The notes below the pieces were generated by a model, which saw only the letters and a program-made list of their open reading frames with translations, did not search any database and had not been told where the DNA came from. The translations under genes and the position numbers were made by a program. 64,000 nt of DNA from Salinibacter altiplanensis (GTDB lineage Bacteria > Bacteroidota > Rhodothermia > Rhodothermales > Salinibacteraceae): assembly GCF_002894645.1 (NCBI RefSeq), contig NZ_NCQY01000020.1, positions 241,474 through 305,473 on the forward strand, read 5' to 3'. Below, piece by piece: positions 19,384 through 28,952 of the stretch (the first letter of the stretch is position 1; each line of letters starts with the position of its first letter).

Positions 19384-20046
19384 ATGTCTACTCAGTCGAT
19401 TGGCCTGACGGACGAACTGCACGAGTATCTCCTGTCCACGTCCCTCCGCGAGCCCGAGGTGATGCAGCGCCTCCGGGCGGAGACGGCCGAGCATCCGAAG
19501 TCGAACATGCAGGTCGCTCCGGAGCAGGGACAGTTCCTGCAGTTCCTCGTCCGGTTGATCGCGCCGCGCCGCACGATTGAGGTCGGCGTTTTTACCGGCT
19601 ACAGCGCGCTCGCCGTGGCGTCGACCCTGCCCCCGACGGGCACGCTCGTCGCCTGCGACGTGAGCGAGGCGTACACGACGGTTGCACGCCAATACTGGGA
19701 GGAAGCAGACGTGGCCGACCGCATCGATCTTCGCATCGCGCCCGCCGAGGAGACCCTCACGGCGCTGATCGACGATGGGCAGGATGGGACCTTCGACTTC
19801 TCGTTCATCGATGCGGACAAGGCGAGCTACGACACCTACTACGAGCAATCGCTTCGGCTGCTGCGGCCCGGTGGCGTTATTGCCCTCGACAATGTGTTTC
19901 GCAACGGGCAGGTCGCCGACCCGGACGTGGAGGACGAAAGCGTGCGGGCCATCCAGCGCCTCAATGAGAAGATTCACGACGATGAACGGGTGGACCTGAG
20001 CATGCTCCCACTGGCCGACGGCGTGACCCTAGCGATGAAGCGGTAG
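19384..20046 (+). CDS. O-methyltransferase, class I SAM-dependent
   Basis: Encodes 220 residues. It belongs to the caffeoyl-CoA/catechol-type O-methyltransferase family (methyltransf_3). Motif I is TIEVGVFTGYSALAVAS, the acidic loop is VACDVSEAY, and the metal-binding region is FDFSFIDADKASYDTYY with ALDNVFRNGQV. Small-molecule phenols are the usual substrates of the family; the true one is unknown. An ATG 12 bases upstream (19372) is equally possible. The long N-terminal extension in the same frame is not conserved-looking. The gene stands alone before the TonB receptor promoter. Confidence 0.88.
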   Translation: MSTQSIGLTDELHEYLLSTSLREPEVMQRLRAETAEHPKSNMQVAPEQGQFLQFLVRLIAPRRTIEVGVFTGYSALAVASTLPPTGTLVACDVSEAYTTVARQYWEEADVADRIDLRIAPAEETLTALIDDGQDGTFDFSFIDADKASYDTYYEQSLRLLRPGGVIALDNVFRNGQVADPDVEDESVRAIQRLNEKIHDDERVDLSMLPLADGVTLAMKR

Positions 20047-20217
20047 CTGAGCGTGGAGGCCTCACTGCGGGCGAAGCCATTCCCCTCCGAACTCTTGCCG
20101 CCGGGCATTTCGCGAAATGGACGACAGTGAGTGGAGATCGTAATGTCTGTTTTTCGTAATTTCATACATTTTCGGGTTGTATCGTTTCTGCATCTTCGAA
20201 GTGTCGTTTCCAGAACA

Positions 20218-20248
20218 TTGACAGTAATGATGCCTGGGACTATATAAT
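20218..20248 (+). promoter_or_regulatory. probable promoter of the TonB receptor gene (TTGACA / TATAAT)
   Basis: TTGACA at 20218-20223 and TATAAT at 20243-20248 match the sigma-70 consensus exactly. Spacing is 19 bases, or 17 to the overlapping TATATA at 20241. It lies in a markedly AT-rich stretch (about 20130-20260) inside a GC-rich genome and is about 100 bases upstream of the receptor start. Bacteroidota usually use a different -7/-33 consensus, so the match is notable but the promoter is unproven. The remaining part of the 300-base gap from 20047 holds nothing I can name. Confidence 0.5.
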
Positions 20249-20347
20249 GTGGACCATCTTATGAGTCCCCCTTCTCTCGGACTTTGGAGAAGGCAGTCCA
20301 GTAGGGAAAGAATTCGCTTGTCTTCATCGACGCTCCCTCATCCCCCT

Positions 20348-23119
20348 ATGACGATACGCTACGCTTCTATCCTCCTGGTTGTCAGTTTTGCGTGGGGCCT
20401 CGTTGCGGGGGCGCCGGCGCACGCCCAGCAGGCCGCCACCCTGTCCGGACGTGTCGTAGGGCCGAGCGAGAATCCGCTGCCTGGGGCCAACGTCGTGTTC
20501 GTGGATTCGGACTACGGCACGGCGACCGGGCCCAATGGCTCCTACACGATCACGGACATTGAGCCGGGCTCCTACACGGTTCGTGTGACCTTCGTCGGGT
20601 ACGAGACCGTCGAGCGGGAGTTTGCGCTGGAGGCGGGCACGACGGCGCAGGGGCGATTTGTGCTTGAGCGGGCTCCCTTGCAGGGAGAAGGCGTGACCGT
20701 CACCGTTGGGTCGCGGGCCCGCGACATGGCCGCCGAGGACATGGCCACTCCGGTAGACGTGTACGGGACGGAAGAAATCCAGACCTCCGGGGCCTTCGAG
20801 ACCGGCCGGATTCTTCAGCAGAGTGCACCGTCGGTCAACTTTCCGCAGAACACGCTCTCCGACGGGATGGACGCACTTCGCTCTTTTACCTTGCGGGGGC
20901 TGAGCCCGGACCAGACGCTCGTTCTCGTGAATGGGAAGCGTCGCCACAAGTCGGCCCTTGTCAACCGGCTGGGGGCCGGGGTCTCAGGGGGGTCCAGTCC
21001 GATCGACCTGAACGCCATCCCGTCCAATGCCATCGAACGGATCGAGGTGCTGCGGGACGGTGCGTCGTCGCAGTACGGGTCTGACGCCATTGCGGGTGTG
21101 GCGAACCTGCGCCTCAAGGACGAGCCCCTGGACCCGACGGTGGAAACTCGGATCGGAGGGTATGTGACAAACCCCTATTCGAACGATGGGACCACCTACA
21201 GTGTCCGCCCGTCCTTCGGCGTAGAGCTGGGAGACGACGGCGGATTCCTGAACTTCTTCGGCGAGTACCGCCTTCGGACGCCGACCAACCGGGCCGGTCC
21301 GGCGGACTTCAACCTGGGGCCTGCCGGGCAGGGCGGAGATGAGATCGCGGGCCCGGACGAGGACGGACTGTTTGACATTGTCGACAAGAACAATTCGGTG
21401 GAGCAGCCGGCCTTCCACTGGGGGGATGGGCGGTCGGAGAACCTGCTGTTCTGGGCGAATGGGGCGTACCCCATCTCCGATCTCAACGCCGACCAGCCCA
21501 CCGAAATCTATGCGTTTGGGGGCTACAGCTACCGGAAGGGAAAGGGACAGGGCTTCTACCGGGAGGGCACCGACGATGGCAACTGGCCTCAGATCTACCC
21601 GGAGGGCTTCCTCCCGAACTTCGAGAACCCGATCAACGATGGCTCGGTGGTCGTGGGGCTTCGGGGAGTGCTCGACGAATGGAACTACGACCTGAGCGCC
21701 CAGACTGGATTTAACTACTTTCAGTACAACATTACCAATACCCTCAACGCCAGCTTTGGCCCTACGCAGGGGGGAAACCAAACAGAGTTCTACGCGGGGT
21801 CTGTGCAGCTTCAGAAGACCGTCGTGCAACTGGATGTGGATCGCGGGTACGAGGTGGGCCTTGCGTCGCCGCTGAACGTGGCGGCCGGGGCCCTCTTCCG
21901 CGCCGACACGTACGAGCTCGAAGCCGGAGAGGAGGCCTCCTGGGCGGGTTTTACGGAGGACGCGCCCTGGCAAATCAACCAGAATGGGGGCGTGCCTGCC
22001 CCGGGGGCCCAGGTCTTTCCGGGCTTCCGCCCCTCGCAGGAGGTCGACGAGACGCGCACCAACGTGGGGGCGTACGTGGACCTGCAGACCGACCTCATCG
22101 ACCCGCTCCAGCTGAACGTGGCCGGGCGGGTTGAGAATTACAGCGACTTCGGGTCGACCGTCAACGGAAAGGTTGCGCTGCGCTTCGAGCCGATCTCGCA
22201 GTTGGCCTTCCGCGGGACGGCCCAGACGGGATACCGGGCGCCGAACCAGGCGCAGAAGTTCTTCTCGAAGGTGTCCACGACATTCATCGACAACCAGCCC
22301 GTACAGACCGGCATCTTCCGCATCAACAGCGACATTGGGAATGCGCTGGGCATCCCGGACCTCGACGAGGAGCGGTCCGTCAACTTCAGCGGCGGCGTTG
22401 TCATCAAGCCCATCGAGCGGTTTCAGGTCTCGGTCGATTACTTCAACATCCAGATCGATGACCGGATTACCCTCTCGGGAGACCTTGGCGAGCCGGGATC
22501 GCCAGGGGAGGAGGCCATCAACCAGGTTCTCCGTGAAAACAACACGGGCGCCGAGTCCGCCAGCTTCTTCTCAAACGCCATCGACACGAACACGGAGGGC
22601 ATTGACGTCACCTCCAAGTTCTCGGCGCTCCTCGCAGATGGGGTGCAACTGCAGCTTCGCGGCGCGTTCAACTGGACGGACACCGAGATCACAGGCGGTC
22701 CGCGCAACCCGACGACGCTGAATGAGGACTTCAGCACGGTGATTCTGGCCCCGGACGACCAGCGGGCGTTGACGGACGGTGCACTGCCCGAAACGACGAC
22801 GAAGCTGACGGCCTCCCTCACGGCCGGCCCGGTGGACCTCACGCTCCGCGGCGCCCGCTACGGCGAGCTGCTGAACGCGGACGATGATGCCGACGACGAG
22901 TTTACGCTCGATCCGGAATACGTCTTCGGGGGCGAGCTTGGGTACAACATGTTTGACGATCAGGTCAGCCTCGCCGTCGGGGCACGCAACCTCTTCGACA
23001 ACTACCCGGACCTCGACCCGCAGAAGGGGACGTTCGACATCATTCTGCCGTACAACCGGGCCCACCCGATAGGCTTCAACGGCCGCTTCGTCTACAGCCG
23101 GCTCACGATCTCCCTCTAG
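20348..23119 (+). CDS. TonB-dependent outer-membrane receptor
   Basis: Encodes 923 residues. A signal peptide (MTIRYASILLVVSFAWGLVA, cleavage near AHAQ) is followed by a carboxypeptidase-regulatory-like domain (about 28-110, GRVVGPSENPLPGANV and GSYTVRVTFVGYETVERE). The plug domain (about 125-250) contains LRGLSPDQTLVLVNGKRRH and IERIEVLRDGASSQYGSDAI, and the beta-barrel runs to a typical outer-membrane end, FVYSRLTISL. It is an energy-dependent importer; the substrate is unknown (siderophore, sugar or vitamin). The order with a FAS1 lipoprotein gene 91 bases downstream suggests cotranscription. The in-frame extension upstream of 20348 lacks a signal peptide and overlaps the promoter. Confidence 0.93.
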   Translation: MTIRYASILLVVSFAWGLVAGAPAHAQQAATLSGRVVGPSENPLPGANVVFVDSDYGTATGPNGSYTITDIEPGSYTVRVTFVGYETVEREFALEAGTTAQGRFVLERAPLQGEGVTVTVGSRARDMAAEDMATPVDVYGTEEIQTSGAFETGRILQQSAPSVNFPQNTLSDGMDALRSFTLRGLSPDQTLVLVNGKRRHKSALVNRLGAGVSGGSSPIDLNAIPSNAIERIEVLRDGASSQYGSDAIAGVANLRLKDEPLDPTVETRIGGYVTNPYSNDGTTYSVRPSFGVELGDDGGFLNFFGEYRLRTPTNRAGPADFNLGPAGQGGDEIAGPDEDGLFDIVDKNNSVEQPAFHWGDGRSENLLFWANGAYPISDLNADQPTEIYAFGGYSYRKGKGQGFYREGTDDGNWPQIYPEGFLPNFENPINDGSVVVGLRGVLDEWNYDLSAQTGFNYFQYNITNTLNASFGPTQGGNQTEFYAGSVQLQKTVVQLDVDRGYEVGLASPLNVAAGALFRADTYELEAGEEASWAGFTEDAPWQINQNGGVPAPGAQVFPGFRPSQEVDETRTNVGAYVDLQTDLIDPLQLNVAGRVENYSDFGSTVNGKVALRFEPISQLAFRGTAQTGYRAPNQAQKFFSKVSTTFIDNQPVQTGIFRINSDIGNALGIPDLDEERSVNFSGGVVIKPIERFQVSVDYFNIQIDDRITLSGDLGEPGSPGEEAINQVLRENNTGAESASFFSNAIDTNTEGIDVTSKFSALLADGVQLQLRGAFNWTDTEITGGPRNPTTLNEDFSTVILAPDDQRALTDGALPETTTKLTASLTAGPVDLTLRGARYGELLNADDDADDEFTLDPEYVFGGELGYNMFDDQVSLAVGARNLFDNYPDLDPQKGTFDIILPYNRAHPIGFNGRFVYSRLTISL

Positions 23120-23210
23120 TTGCGTCGGCGGGGCCGGAGGCGACCCCCCGGCCTCGCTGCCCCGGATGGAAATGCCTCACCCCTCCTCGAACCGAACACC
23201 TTGTCCTCAC

Positions 23211-24176
23211 ATGATTGACGTTGCTACGTCTCTTCGCCGATGGGGCCGCCTCGGCCTCGGCCTGCTCGCCTTTGCCCTCGTCACGATGGGGTGTGACGCC
23301 TTCGTCGATCAGGACCTGGACGATTCGACGAGGCAGTCCCCCACGATTGCGGGGTACGTTCAGGAGGTGCCGGCATTGAGTTCCCTCGAAGGAGCTACGG
23401 CTGAGGCTGGCCTTGTCGAGACACTGGACACGGACGGTCCTTTCACCGTATTTGCCCCGACCAATGATGCCTTTTCGCCGGCCATTGACCCGTCGCTGAA
23501 CCGGCAGGTTGTCGAGAAGGTCGTGCGGCATCATGTCGTGGACGAGATAAATGAGGAGGCCGCGCTCCGAACCTTGGCAGAAAACGACAACGCACTGAGT
23601 CCCCTATCGGGAAAGGGACTTTCTTTTCGAATCGTCGACGAGGACAACCAGGGTGCTGATACCTTGAAGGTAAACAGAGCAATTGTGACGAATCCCGACG
23701 CGAGTGCGCAGAACGGCGTCGTGCACGTGGTCGATGGCTTCCTGGCGGATGCCGTGGACCGGACAACACTCACGCCGCGGTTCACGATCTTTGCGCGGCT
23801 GGTAAAGGAGGCCGGCTTGGCGAATGCCCTCCGAGAAGCCGGGGCGAATGACGGGCGTACCATTTTTGCCCCGACGAACGAGGCTCTTCTGGGAGCCCTC
23901 GACAGCGATGGCAGCGGCGAGATCGAGGCGGGCGAAATTCCCTCAAACGCCGGCGATATTCTGCAGCACCACGTCCTCGACAGCGTTTTCCTGGCGGCCG
24001 ATGTGCCGGAGTCTGAGACCTCCGTGCCCACGCTGGAAGGCTCAGACGTCACGGTCGTCCGGAGCGGGGACGAGGTCACGGTCAACCCGAACGATGAGGG
24101 AGCCAGCGTGACGACGCCGAATGTGGAGGTTGACAACGGGGTGATCCACGGCATCGACACGGTACTCCTTCCGTAG
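23211..24176 (+). CDS. lipoprotein with two FAS1 (fasciclin) domains and an EF-hand-like loop
   Basis: Encodes 321 residues. The signal peptide ends in the lipobox LVTMGC, giving a lipidated Cys near residue 27. Two fasciclin domains follow: the first has FTVFAPTNDAFSPAID, VVRHHVV and NGVVHVVDGFL; the second has TIFAPTNEALLGAL, LQHHVLDSVF and NGVIHGIDTVLLP. FAS1 domains mediate adhesion or ligand binding at cell surfaces. In the second domain DSDGSGEIEAGE (23901-23936) is a canonical 12-residue EF-hand calcium loop inserted after ALLGAL. The pairing with the TonB receptor suggests a surface-bound partner, but that is inference. An in-frame ATG at 23166 gives an extension that is not signal-like. 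Confidence 0.9.
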   Translation: MIDVATSLRRWGRLGLGLLAFALVTMGCDAFVDQDLDDSTRQSPTIAGYVQEVPALSSLEGATAEAGLVETLDTDGPFTVFAPTNDAFSPAIDPSLNRQVVEKVVRHHVVDEINEEAALRTLAENDNALSPLSGKGLSFRIVDEDNQGADTLKVNRAIVTNPDASAQNGVVHVVDGFLADAVDRTTLTPRFTIFARLVKEAGLANALREAGANDGRTIFAPTNEALLGALDSDGSGEIEAGEIPSNAGDILQHHVLDSVFLAADVPESETSVPTLEGSDVTVVRSGDEVTVNPNDEGASVTTPNVEVDNGVIHGIDTVLLP

Positions 24177-24347
24177 GGGGACGAGAGTTGCGGACGCTGC
24201 CAGGTCGGTTGTGCCAGCACAGTGCCGGGCGGTCCTCCGTGGGCGGCCCGGCGTGTCTACGTGAAGACAACGTGGAACGACGGGGCCAAACGGGCGGTAG
24301 CAGCAGATCCCAATCGCGTCGTCGCTCGCGCCCAACGGTCGTGATCC

Positions 24348-26465
24348 GTGTCGTTCATCAACCCCTTTGCGCTCCTCGCGATGGCGGCGGTGGCGGTGCC
24401 GCTGTTTCTGCACTTCTTCAACCTGCGCCAGCCGCGCACCGTCGAGTTTAGCTCGCTGGCGTTCGTAAAAGAGCTGCAGGCATCGGCAGTACAGCGGGTC
24501 CGCATCAAAGAGTGGCTGTTGCTTGCCCTGCGCATGCTGGCCATTGCCAGTCTGGGGATGGCGTTCGCCCAGCCCACGCTCACGAGTGAGCTTGGCGGCG
24601 TGGGGGCATCGGCGCCCACTGCCCACGCGGTCGTCGTCGACAACTCGCTCTCGATGTCGGCGGAGGGCCGGGGCGGGACGTACTTCGATCGGGCCGTTCA
24701 GAAGGCGCAGGGCGTGTTGGGGACGGTGGAAGAGGGCGACGAGGCGCTCCTCTGGCCGACGGCGCGGAGCGGGGCGCGGCGGCTGGAGCCGACGACGAAC
24801 ACGGGCGTCGTGCGGCAGTCGCTCGCGGAGCTGGAGCCGCGGGCCGGGGCCTCCTCGCTCGCGGCGGCCGTGGGACAGGCGGCCGACGCAGCGAGTCAGG
24901 CGGACGCGCCCCAGGCGGTCGTCTCCGTGGTGAGCGACCTGCAGGCCAGTACCCTCGGCGACTCGGTCGCGGTGGAGGTGCCCGACGGGGTGCAGGTGCA
25001 ATTGCTGCCCGTCGAGACGCGAAGTCAGTCCAATGTCAGCGTCTCGGACGTCACGGTTACCAGTCGCATCGTGGAGGTCGACCAGCCGGTGCAGCTGGAG
25101 GCCACCCTTACCAACCACGGCCCCGATCCGCTCGACGACTACGTGGCGAGTGTCTATCTCGCGGGCGACCGGGTGGCCCAGGCCACGGCAACGCTGGAGC
25201 CGGGCCTGGAGACGACGGTCTCCTTCACAGTTACGCCCCAGACGCGGGGCTGGCTGGACGGGGCGGTGGTGACGGAAGACGATGCCGTGCCAGTGGACGA
25301 CCGGCATCACTTTGCCCTGCACGTACCGGAGGAACGGCGCGTGCTGATGGTGCGGGGGGAGGGTCAGGACACGCGCTACCTTGACCTTGCCCTCTCGTCC
25401 GAGATGGTGGCGGACCGGATTGCGTTCCGTACCACCGCAATCGACGAGCGTGAGTTGGCCTCCGCGGAGCTGGGGCGCTACGACGCGGTGCTCCTCGCCG
25501 GGCCTCGGTCCCTGTCGAGCGGAGAGGTAGAGGCCCTCACCCGCTTCGTGGACCGGGGGGGCGGCCTGCTCCTCTTCCCGAACGCCCAGGCCCGCCCGGA
25601 GGACTACAATGCCCTGCTCGGAGGCCTCAACGCCGGGTCGTTCCGGGGGTTTAGCGGCGCCTTGTCGGGGGATCAGACTGTGGCCTCGTTCGAGCAGGTG
25701 GACCTGCAGCATCCGCTCTTCGAGAACATTTTCCAGAAACGGCGCCGGGAAGAGGCGTCCGTGGAGCAGCCGGACCTCTACTACATTATGAACATCCGTC
25801 CCTCGGGTCGGTCGGGGCAGACCCTCATCGAGCTGTCCAACGGCCGCCCGTTCCTCCATGAGGTGCGCCATGGAGGGGGGCGATTGCTCCTAACTGCCGT
25901 GGCGCCCACCCGGGCGTGGAGCGACCTGCCTGTTCGTGGGCTCTTCGTGCCGCTCCTCTACCGGTCGGTCTACTACCTCTCCGCGACCCCCTCCGTCGCG
26001 GGCGAGCAATTGGGGGCCGGCCGCCCGACCGAACTGCGCGTGAGGGGCGTCCCTCCCGAGGCATCGGTTCGCCTCGAAGGCCCGGACGGGGTCGAGGTCA
26101 CCCCCGAGCAGCGCACCCTCTTTGGGGCGACGCTTGTGCAAGTGGGGACCACACTGACAACACCGGGGCTCTATGACGTGCAGGCGGGCTCGACGCGGGT
26201 GCGGCGGGTGGCCGTGAACGTCAACCCGGCCGAGTCGAACCTCCGGGCAGCGTCCCCGGAAGACGCCTCGGAACGGCTGCGAACCGCGACGGGGGCGTCG
26301 GTACGGGCGCTAGCCGCGGCAGAGACCGACGACCTCGAAGAGACCCTCCGCACTCGGCGGGCAGGCACGGAGCTCTGGAACGTGTTTTTGCTTCTGGCAC
26401 TGGTCTTCCTCGCGGCAGAGATGCTCGTCGCCAGTCAGTGGGTGCCCGAGACGGCGTCGTCGTAA
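24348..26465 (+). CDS. BatA-like membrane protein with a von Willebrand A-like region
   Basis: Encodes 705 residues starting with GTG. The N-terminus has the BatA domain: a first membrane helix (FALLAMAAVAVPLFLHFFNL), the RQPRTVEFSSLAFVKEL segment and a second helix (LLLALRMLAIASLGMAFAQP). A VWA-like fold follows with VVDNSLSMSAEGRGG, a MIDAS-type DxSxS. The middle holds beta-sandwich and glutamine-amidotransferase-like segments (VLLAGPRSLSSGEVEAL), and a final helix closes the protein (VFLLLALVFLAAEMLVAS). Relatives are often linked to MoxR/Bat clusters in Bacteroidota, but none is near here. It is probably an inner-membrane protein with a periplasmic body; function unknown. Confidence 0.82.
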   Translation: MSFINPFALLAMAAVAVPLFLHFFNLRQPRTVEFSSLAFVKELQASAVQRVRIKEWLLLALRMLAIASLGMAFAQPTLTSELGGVGASAPTAHAVVVDNSLSMSAEGRGGTYFDRAVQKAQGVLGTVEEGDEALLWPTARSGARRLEPTTNTGVVRQSLAELEPRAGASSLAAAVGQAADAASQADAPQAVVSVVSDLQASTLGDSVAVEVPDGVQVQLLPVETRSQSNVSVSDVTVTSRIVEVDQPVQLEATLTNHGPDPLDDYVASVYLAGDRVAQATATLEPGLETTVSFTVTPQTRGWLDGAVVTEDDAVPVDDRHHFALHVPEERRVLMVRGEGQDTRYLDLALSSEMVADRIAFRTTAIDERELASAELGRYDAVLLAGPRSLSSGEVEALTRFVDRGGGLLLFPNAQARPEDYNALLGGLNAGSFRGFSGALSGDQTVASFEQVDLQHPLFENIFQKRRREEASVEQPDLYYIMNIRPSGRSGQTLIELSNGRPFLHEVRHGGGRLLLTAVAPTRAWSDLPVRGLFVPLLYRSVYYLSATPSVAGEQLGAGRPTELRVRGVPPEASVRLEGPDGVEVTPEQRTLFGATLVQVGTTLTTPGLYDVQAGSTRVRRVAVNVNPAESNLRAASPEDASERLRTATGASVRALAAAETDDLEETLRTRRAGTELWNVFLLLALVFLAAEMLVASQWVPETASS

Positions 26466-26627
26466 TCCCGGGGGGGGGCGTGCCGGCCACGAGGCCGGCC
26501 GTGGTCGTCTCCCACCTCTTCCGGGGAGCGGAGGGTCAAGAAAATTGTGTTCTCCCTGCGGCCTGTGTGCAACAACCGGACGCCAGGACAGATATGACTG
26601 TGTGGAATTCAATTGAACTAGGCACCG

Positions 26628-28058
26628 GTGCTCCCGGTGTCTGCAAGTCCCTCGCGCGCATTCTTCCCCCAGAAAGTCGCCTCTGCCGCATTGTTTACCC
26701 CTGAGCACAAAACCGAAGACGCCGAAACGGCCATCATCGTCGGGGTCATCACGCCGCAGGAATCGCGCTGGGAAGTGCGGGATCATCTCGACGAGTTGGA
26801 GCACCTCGCGCGCACGGCTGGGGCTGACGTGACCGACCGCCTGACGCAGTCGCTGAACAGCCCAAACCCGGCCACATTCATTGGCTCCGGAAAGGTGCAG
26901 GAGCTGGCGCGCCTTACGGAGGCGCGGGACTCCGACCTAGTGATCTTCGACGACGAGCTGTCGCCCGTTCAGGTCAAGAACATCGAAAAGAACATCGACT
27001 GCAAGCTGCTCGACCGAACGGGGCTTATCCTCGACATCTTTGCCAGTCGGGCGCAGACCCGAGCCGCAAAAACACAGGTTGAGCTCGCGCAGCTCGGCTA
27101 TCTTCGCTCCCGTCTCACGCGGCGATGGACCCACCTCTCGCGGCAGGAGGGGGGGATCGGGACCAAGGGGCCCGGCGAAAAGCAGATCGAGATGGACCGC
27201 CGCATCATTGACAAGCGCATGGCGAAGCTGCGCGAGAAGCTCGCCGAGATTGACCAGCAGCGCACGACCCAGCGCAAGGGACGCGAAGGATATACCACGG
27301 CTTCGCTGGTCGGCTACACGAACGCGGGCAAGTCCACCCTTCTCAATGCCCTGGCCGACGAGGATCTTGAGGCCGAAGACCGCCTCTTTGCCACGCTCGA
27401 TGCGACCACCCGCACCGTCGAGTTGGACTCGAACAAGGAGGTGCTGATGTCCGATACGGTCGGGTTCATCCGAAAACTCCCTCACCGCCTCATCGAGAGC
27501 TTCAGAAGCACGCTCGACGAGGTGCGCGAGAGTGATGTGCTTGTTCACGTGGTGGACGTTACGCACCCGAACTACGAGGAGCAGATGCGGGTGGTGGCCG
27601 AAACCTTGGGCGAGCTGGATGCCCGCGACAAGCCGACGCTTGTGGTGTTTAACAAGATCGACGCACTGGAGGACCGAACCCTGCTCCGCCGCCTCCGGCG
27701 CAACCACCCGGACGCAGTATTTGCGTCGGCCCTCCGCGGCATCGGCCTGGACACGTTGAGGGACGATCTCCTCGGCCTCATCGAGCGGGACTACGTGGAG
27801 CGGATGGCGTACATCCCGGTGAGCGAGCCCGAGGCCATCGCGCAGGTGCACCGTCTCGGCGACGTGATCACGGAGGACTACGCGTACGCCGAGAACGGAG
27901 GCCTGGAATCGCTAAACGGAGAGGTGAAGGGGGCACAGGCCGTGGCGTGCATTCACTTCCGCGCGGCCCCGCGTAACGACTCGCGTCTTCGGGCGATGCT
28001 GGATTCCCTCGGGGCGCTCCGGCCGGCCGGGGAGGAAGAACCGGTCCCGAATGCCTGA
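26628..28058 (+). CDS. hflX: ribosome-associated GTPase HflX
   Basis: Encodes 476 residues from a GTG at 26628; another GTG at 26637 is possible and no ATG is available before the fold. HflX splits stalled 70S ribosomes under stress. The N-terminal domain has NPATFIGSGKVQEL, followed by the glycine-rich linker GGIGTKGPGEKQIEMDRR. The G domain has G1 GYTNAGKSTLLNAL, the DTVGFI switch II region and NKID. The C-terminal 100 residues, with AYAENGG and a domain of unknown detail, are longer than in E. coli. It is preceded by about 160 bases of AT-richer DNA likely to hold its promoter. Confidence 0.95.
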   Translation: MLPVSASPSRAFFPQKVASAALFTPEHKTEDAETAIIVGVITPQESRWEVRDHLDELEHLARTAGADVTDRLTQSLNSPNPATFIGSGKVQELARLTEARDSDLVIFDDELSPVQVKNIEKNIDCKLLDRTGLILDIFASRAQTRAAKTQVELAQLGYLRSRLTRRWTHLSRQEGGIGTKGPGEKQIEMDRRIIDKRMAKLREKLAEIDQQRTTQRKGREGYTTASLVGYTNAGKSTLLNALADEDLEAEDRLFATLDATTRTVELDSNKEVLMSDTVGFIRKLPHRLIESFRSTLDEVRESDVLVHVVDVTHPNYEEQMRVVAETLGELDARDKPTLVVFNKIDALEDRTLLRRLRRNHPDAVFASALRGIGLDTLRDDLLGLIERDYVERMAYIPVSEPEAIAQVHRLGDVITEDYAYAENGGLESLNGEVKGAQAVACIHFRAAPRNDSRLRAMLDSLGALRPAGEEEPVPNA

Positions 28059-28199
28059 TCGGCCGAGGCCCTTCTGGTGCTGGGCGCCCTGCGGCCTGGG
28101 TAGAACGACGGGTTCGGCACGACAATTGTGGGAAAACAGACCGCTGCCCCCGCGTCCGTTTCCTCTGCTGTGCATCCCTTTCTCCAAGTCTCCGACGCC

Positions 28200-28859
28200 A
28201 TGAAAGTACGAGAGGCCATCCATTCCGCGACCCCCGCCCTCCAGAGCTCCGACCCGGTGGAGGAGGCCCTGGGACTGCTCATGGAGCACCACGTGCGCCA
28301 CCTGCCGGTCGTAGGCGACGACGGGCGGCTGGTCGGCGTGATTGCCGAGACGCGTCTCATGGACGCGGAGGGGCCCGACGCATCAATCGAGTCGCTACTC
28401 ATCGGGCGGCCCGTGAGCGTGCCCCCGGACGCGCACATCTTCGATGCGGCGCGTGCGATGGTGGAGCACGACCTCAGCACCGTGCCGGTGGCCGACTCGG
28501 AGGGGCAGTACCTGGGGCTGCTCCGCCGGCACGACATCTTTGACCAGTTTGCACAGATGCTGTCGACTCGCCAGCAAGGGGCCATCCTGGCCCTGGAGGT
28601 CGACGCCCGGGACTACGCTCTTTCCAAGCTCATCCACGTCATTGAGCAAAACGAGGCGAAGGTGCTGGCCGTGGCCTCGGAACTGCCGGAGAACTCGACG
28701 GACGACATCCGCGTCACGCTCAAGCTCAACGTGAAGGACACTGCCCGCGTCCGGCACGTCCTGGAGCACCACGACTACCACGTCGTGGCGGCCTTCGGGG
28801 AGGAAGACGGAGAGCTGGAAGAGCTGGTCGACGAGTTCGTGCGGTACCTGGAGGTGTAG
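28200..28859 (+). CDS. CBS-domain pair protein with C-terminal ACT-like region
   Basis: Encodes 219 residues. Two CBS units are clear: VEEALGLLMEHHVRHLPVVG with LVGVIAETRL, and FDAARAMVEHDLSTVPVADS with YLGLLRRHDI. Such pairs bind adenosyl nucleotides and act as energy sensors. Residues from about 130 on (LEVDARDYALSKLIHVIEQN, DIRVTLKLNV) look like an ACT-type ligand-binding domain. There is no signal peptide or catalytic domain. The in-frame GTG at 28128 would add a non-conserved 24-residue lead. It sits between hflX and a small unknown gene and may be cotranscribed with either. Confidence 0.83.
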   Translation: MKVREAIHSATPALQSSDPVEEALGLLMEHHVRHLPVVGDDGRLVGVIAETRLMDAEGPDASIESLLIGRPVSVPPDAHIFDAARAMVEHDLSTVPVADSEGQYLGLLRRHDIFDQFAQMLSTRQQGAILALEVDARDYALSKLIHVIEQNEAKVLAVASELPENSTDDIRVTLKLNVKDTARVRHVLEHHDYHVVAAFGEEDGELEELVDEFVRYLEV

Positions 28860-28952
28860 GGCTGTGAGGCGTGATGGGGCGTTCTCGTGCATCACGTCCC
28901 TACGGAACCCCCATACGTCGTGCTTTCCGTCATTCCTTCCCCCGTTTTTTCC

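Noticed and set aside
28870-28896. CGTGATG/CATCACG inverted repeat as a terminator of the CBS gene
   Set aside because: The stem is only 7 bp with a 13-base loop and no T run follows; it fits the dispersed repeat idea better.
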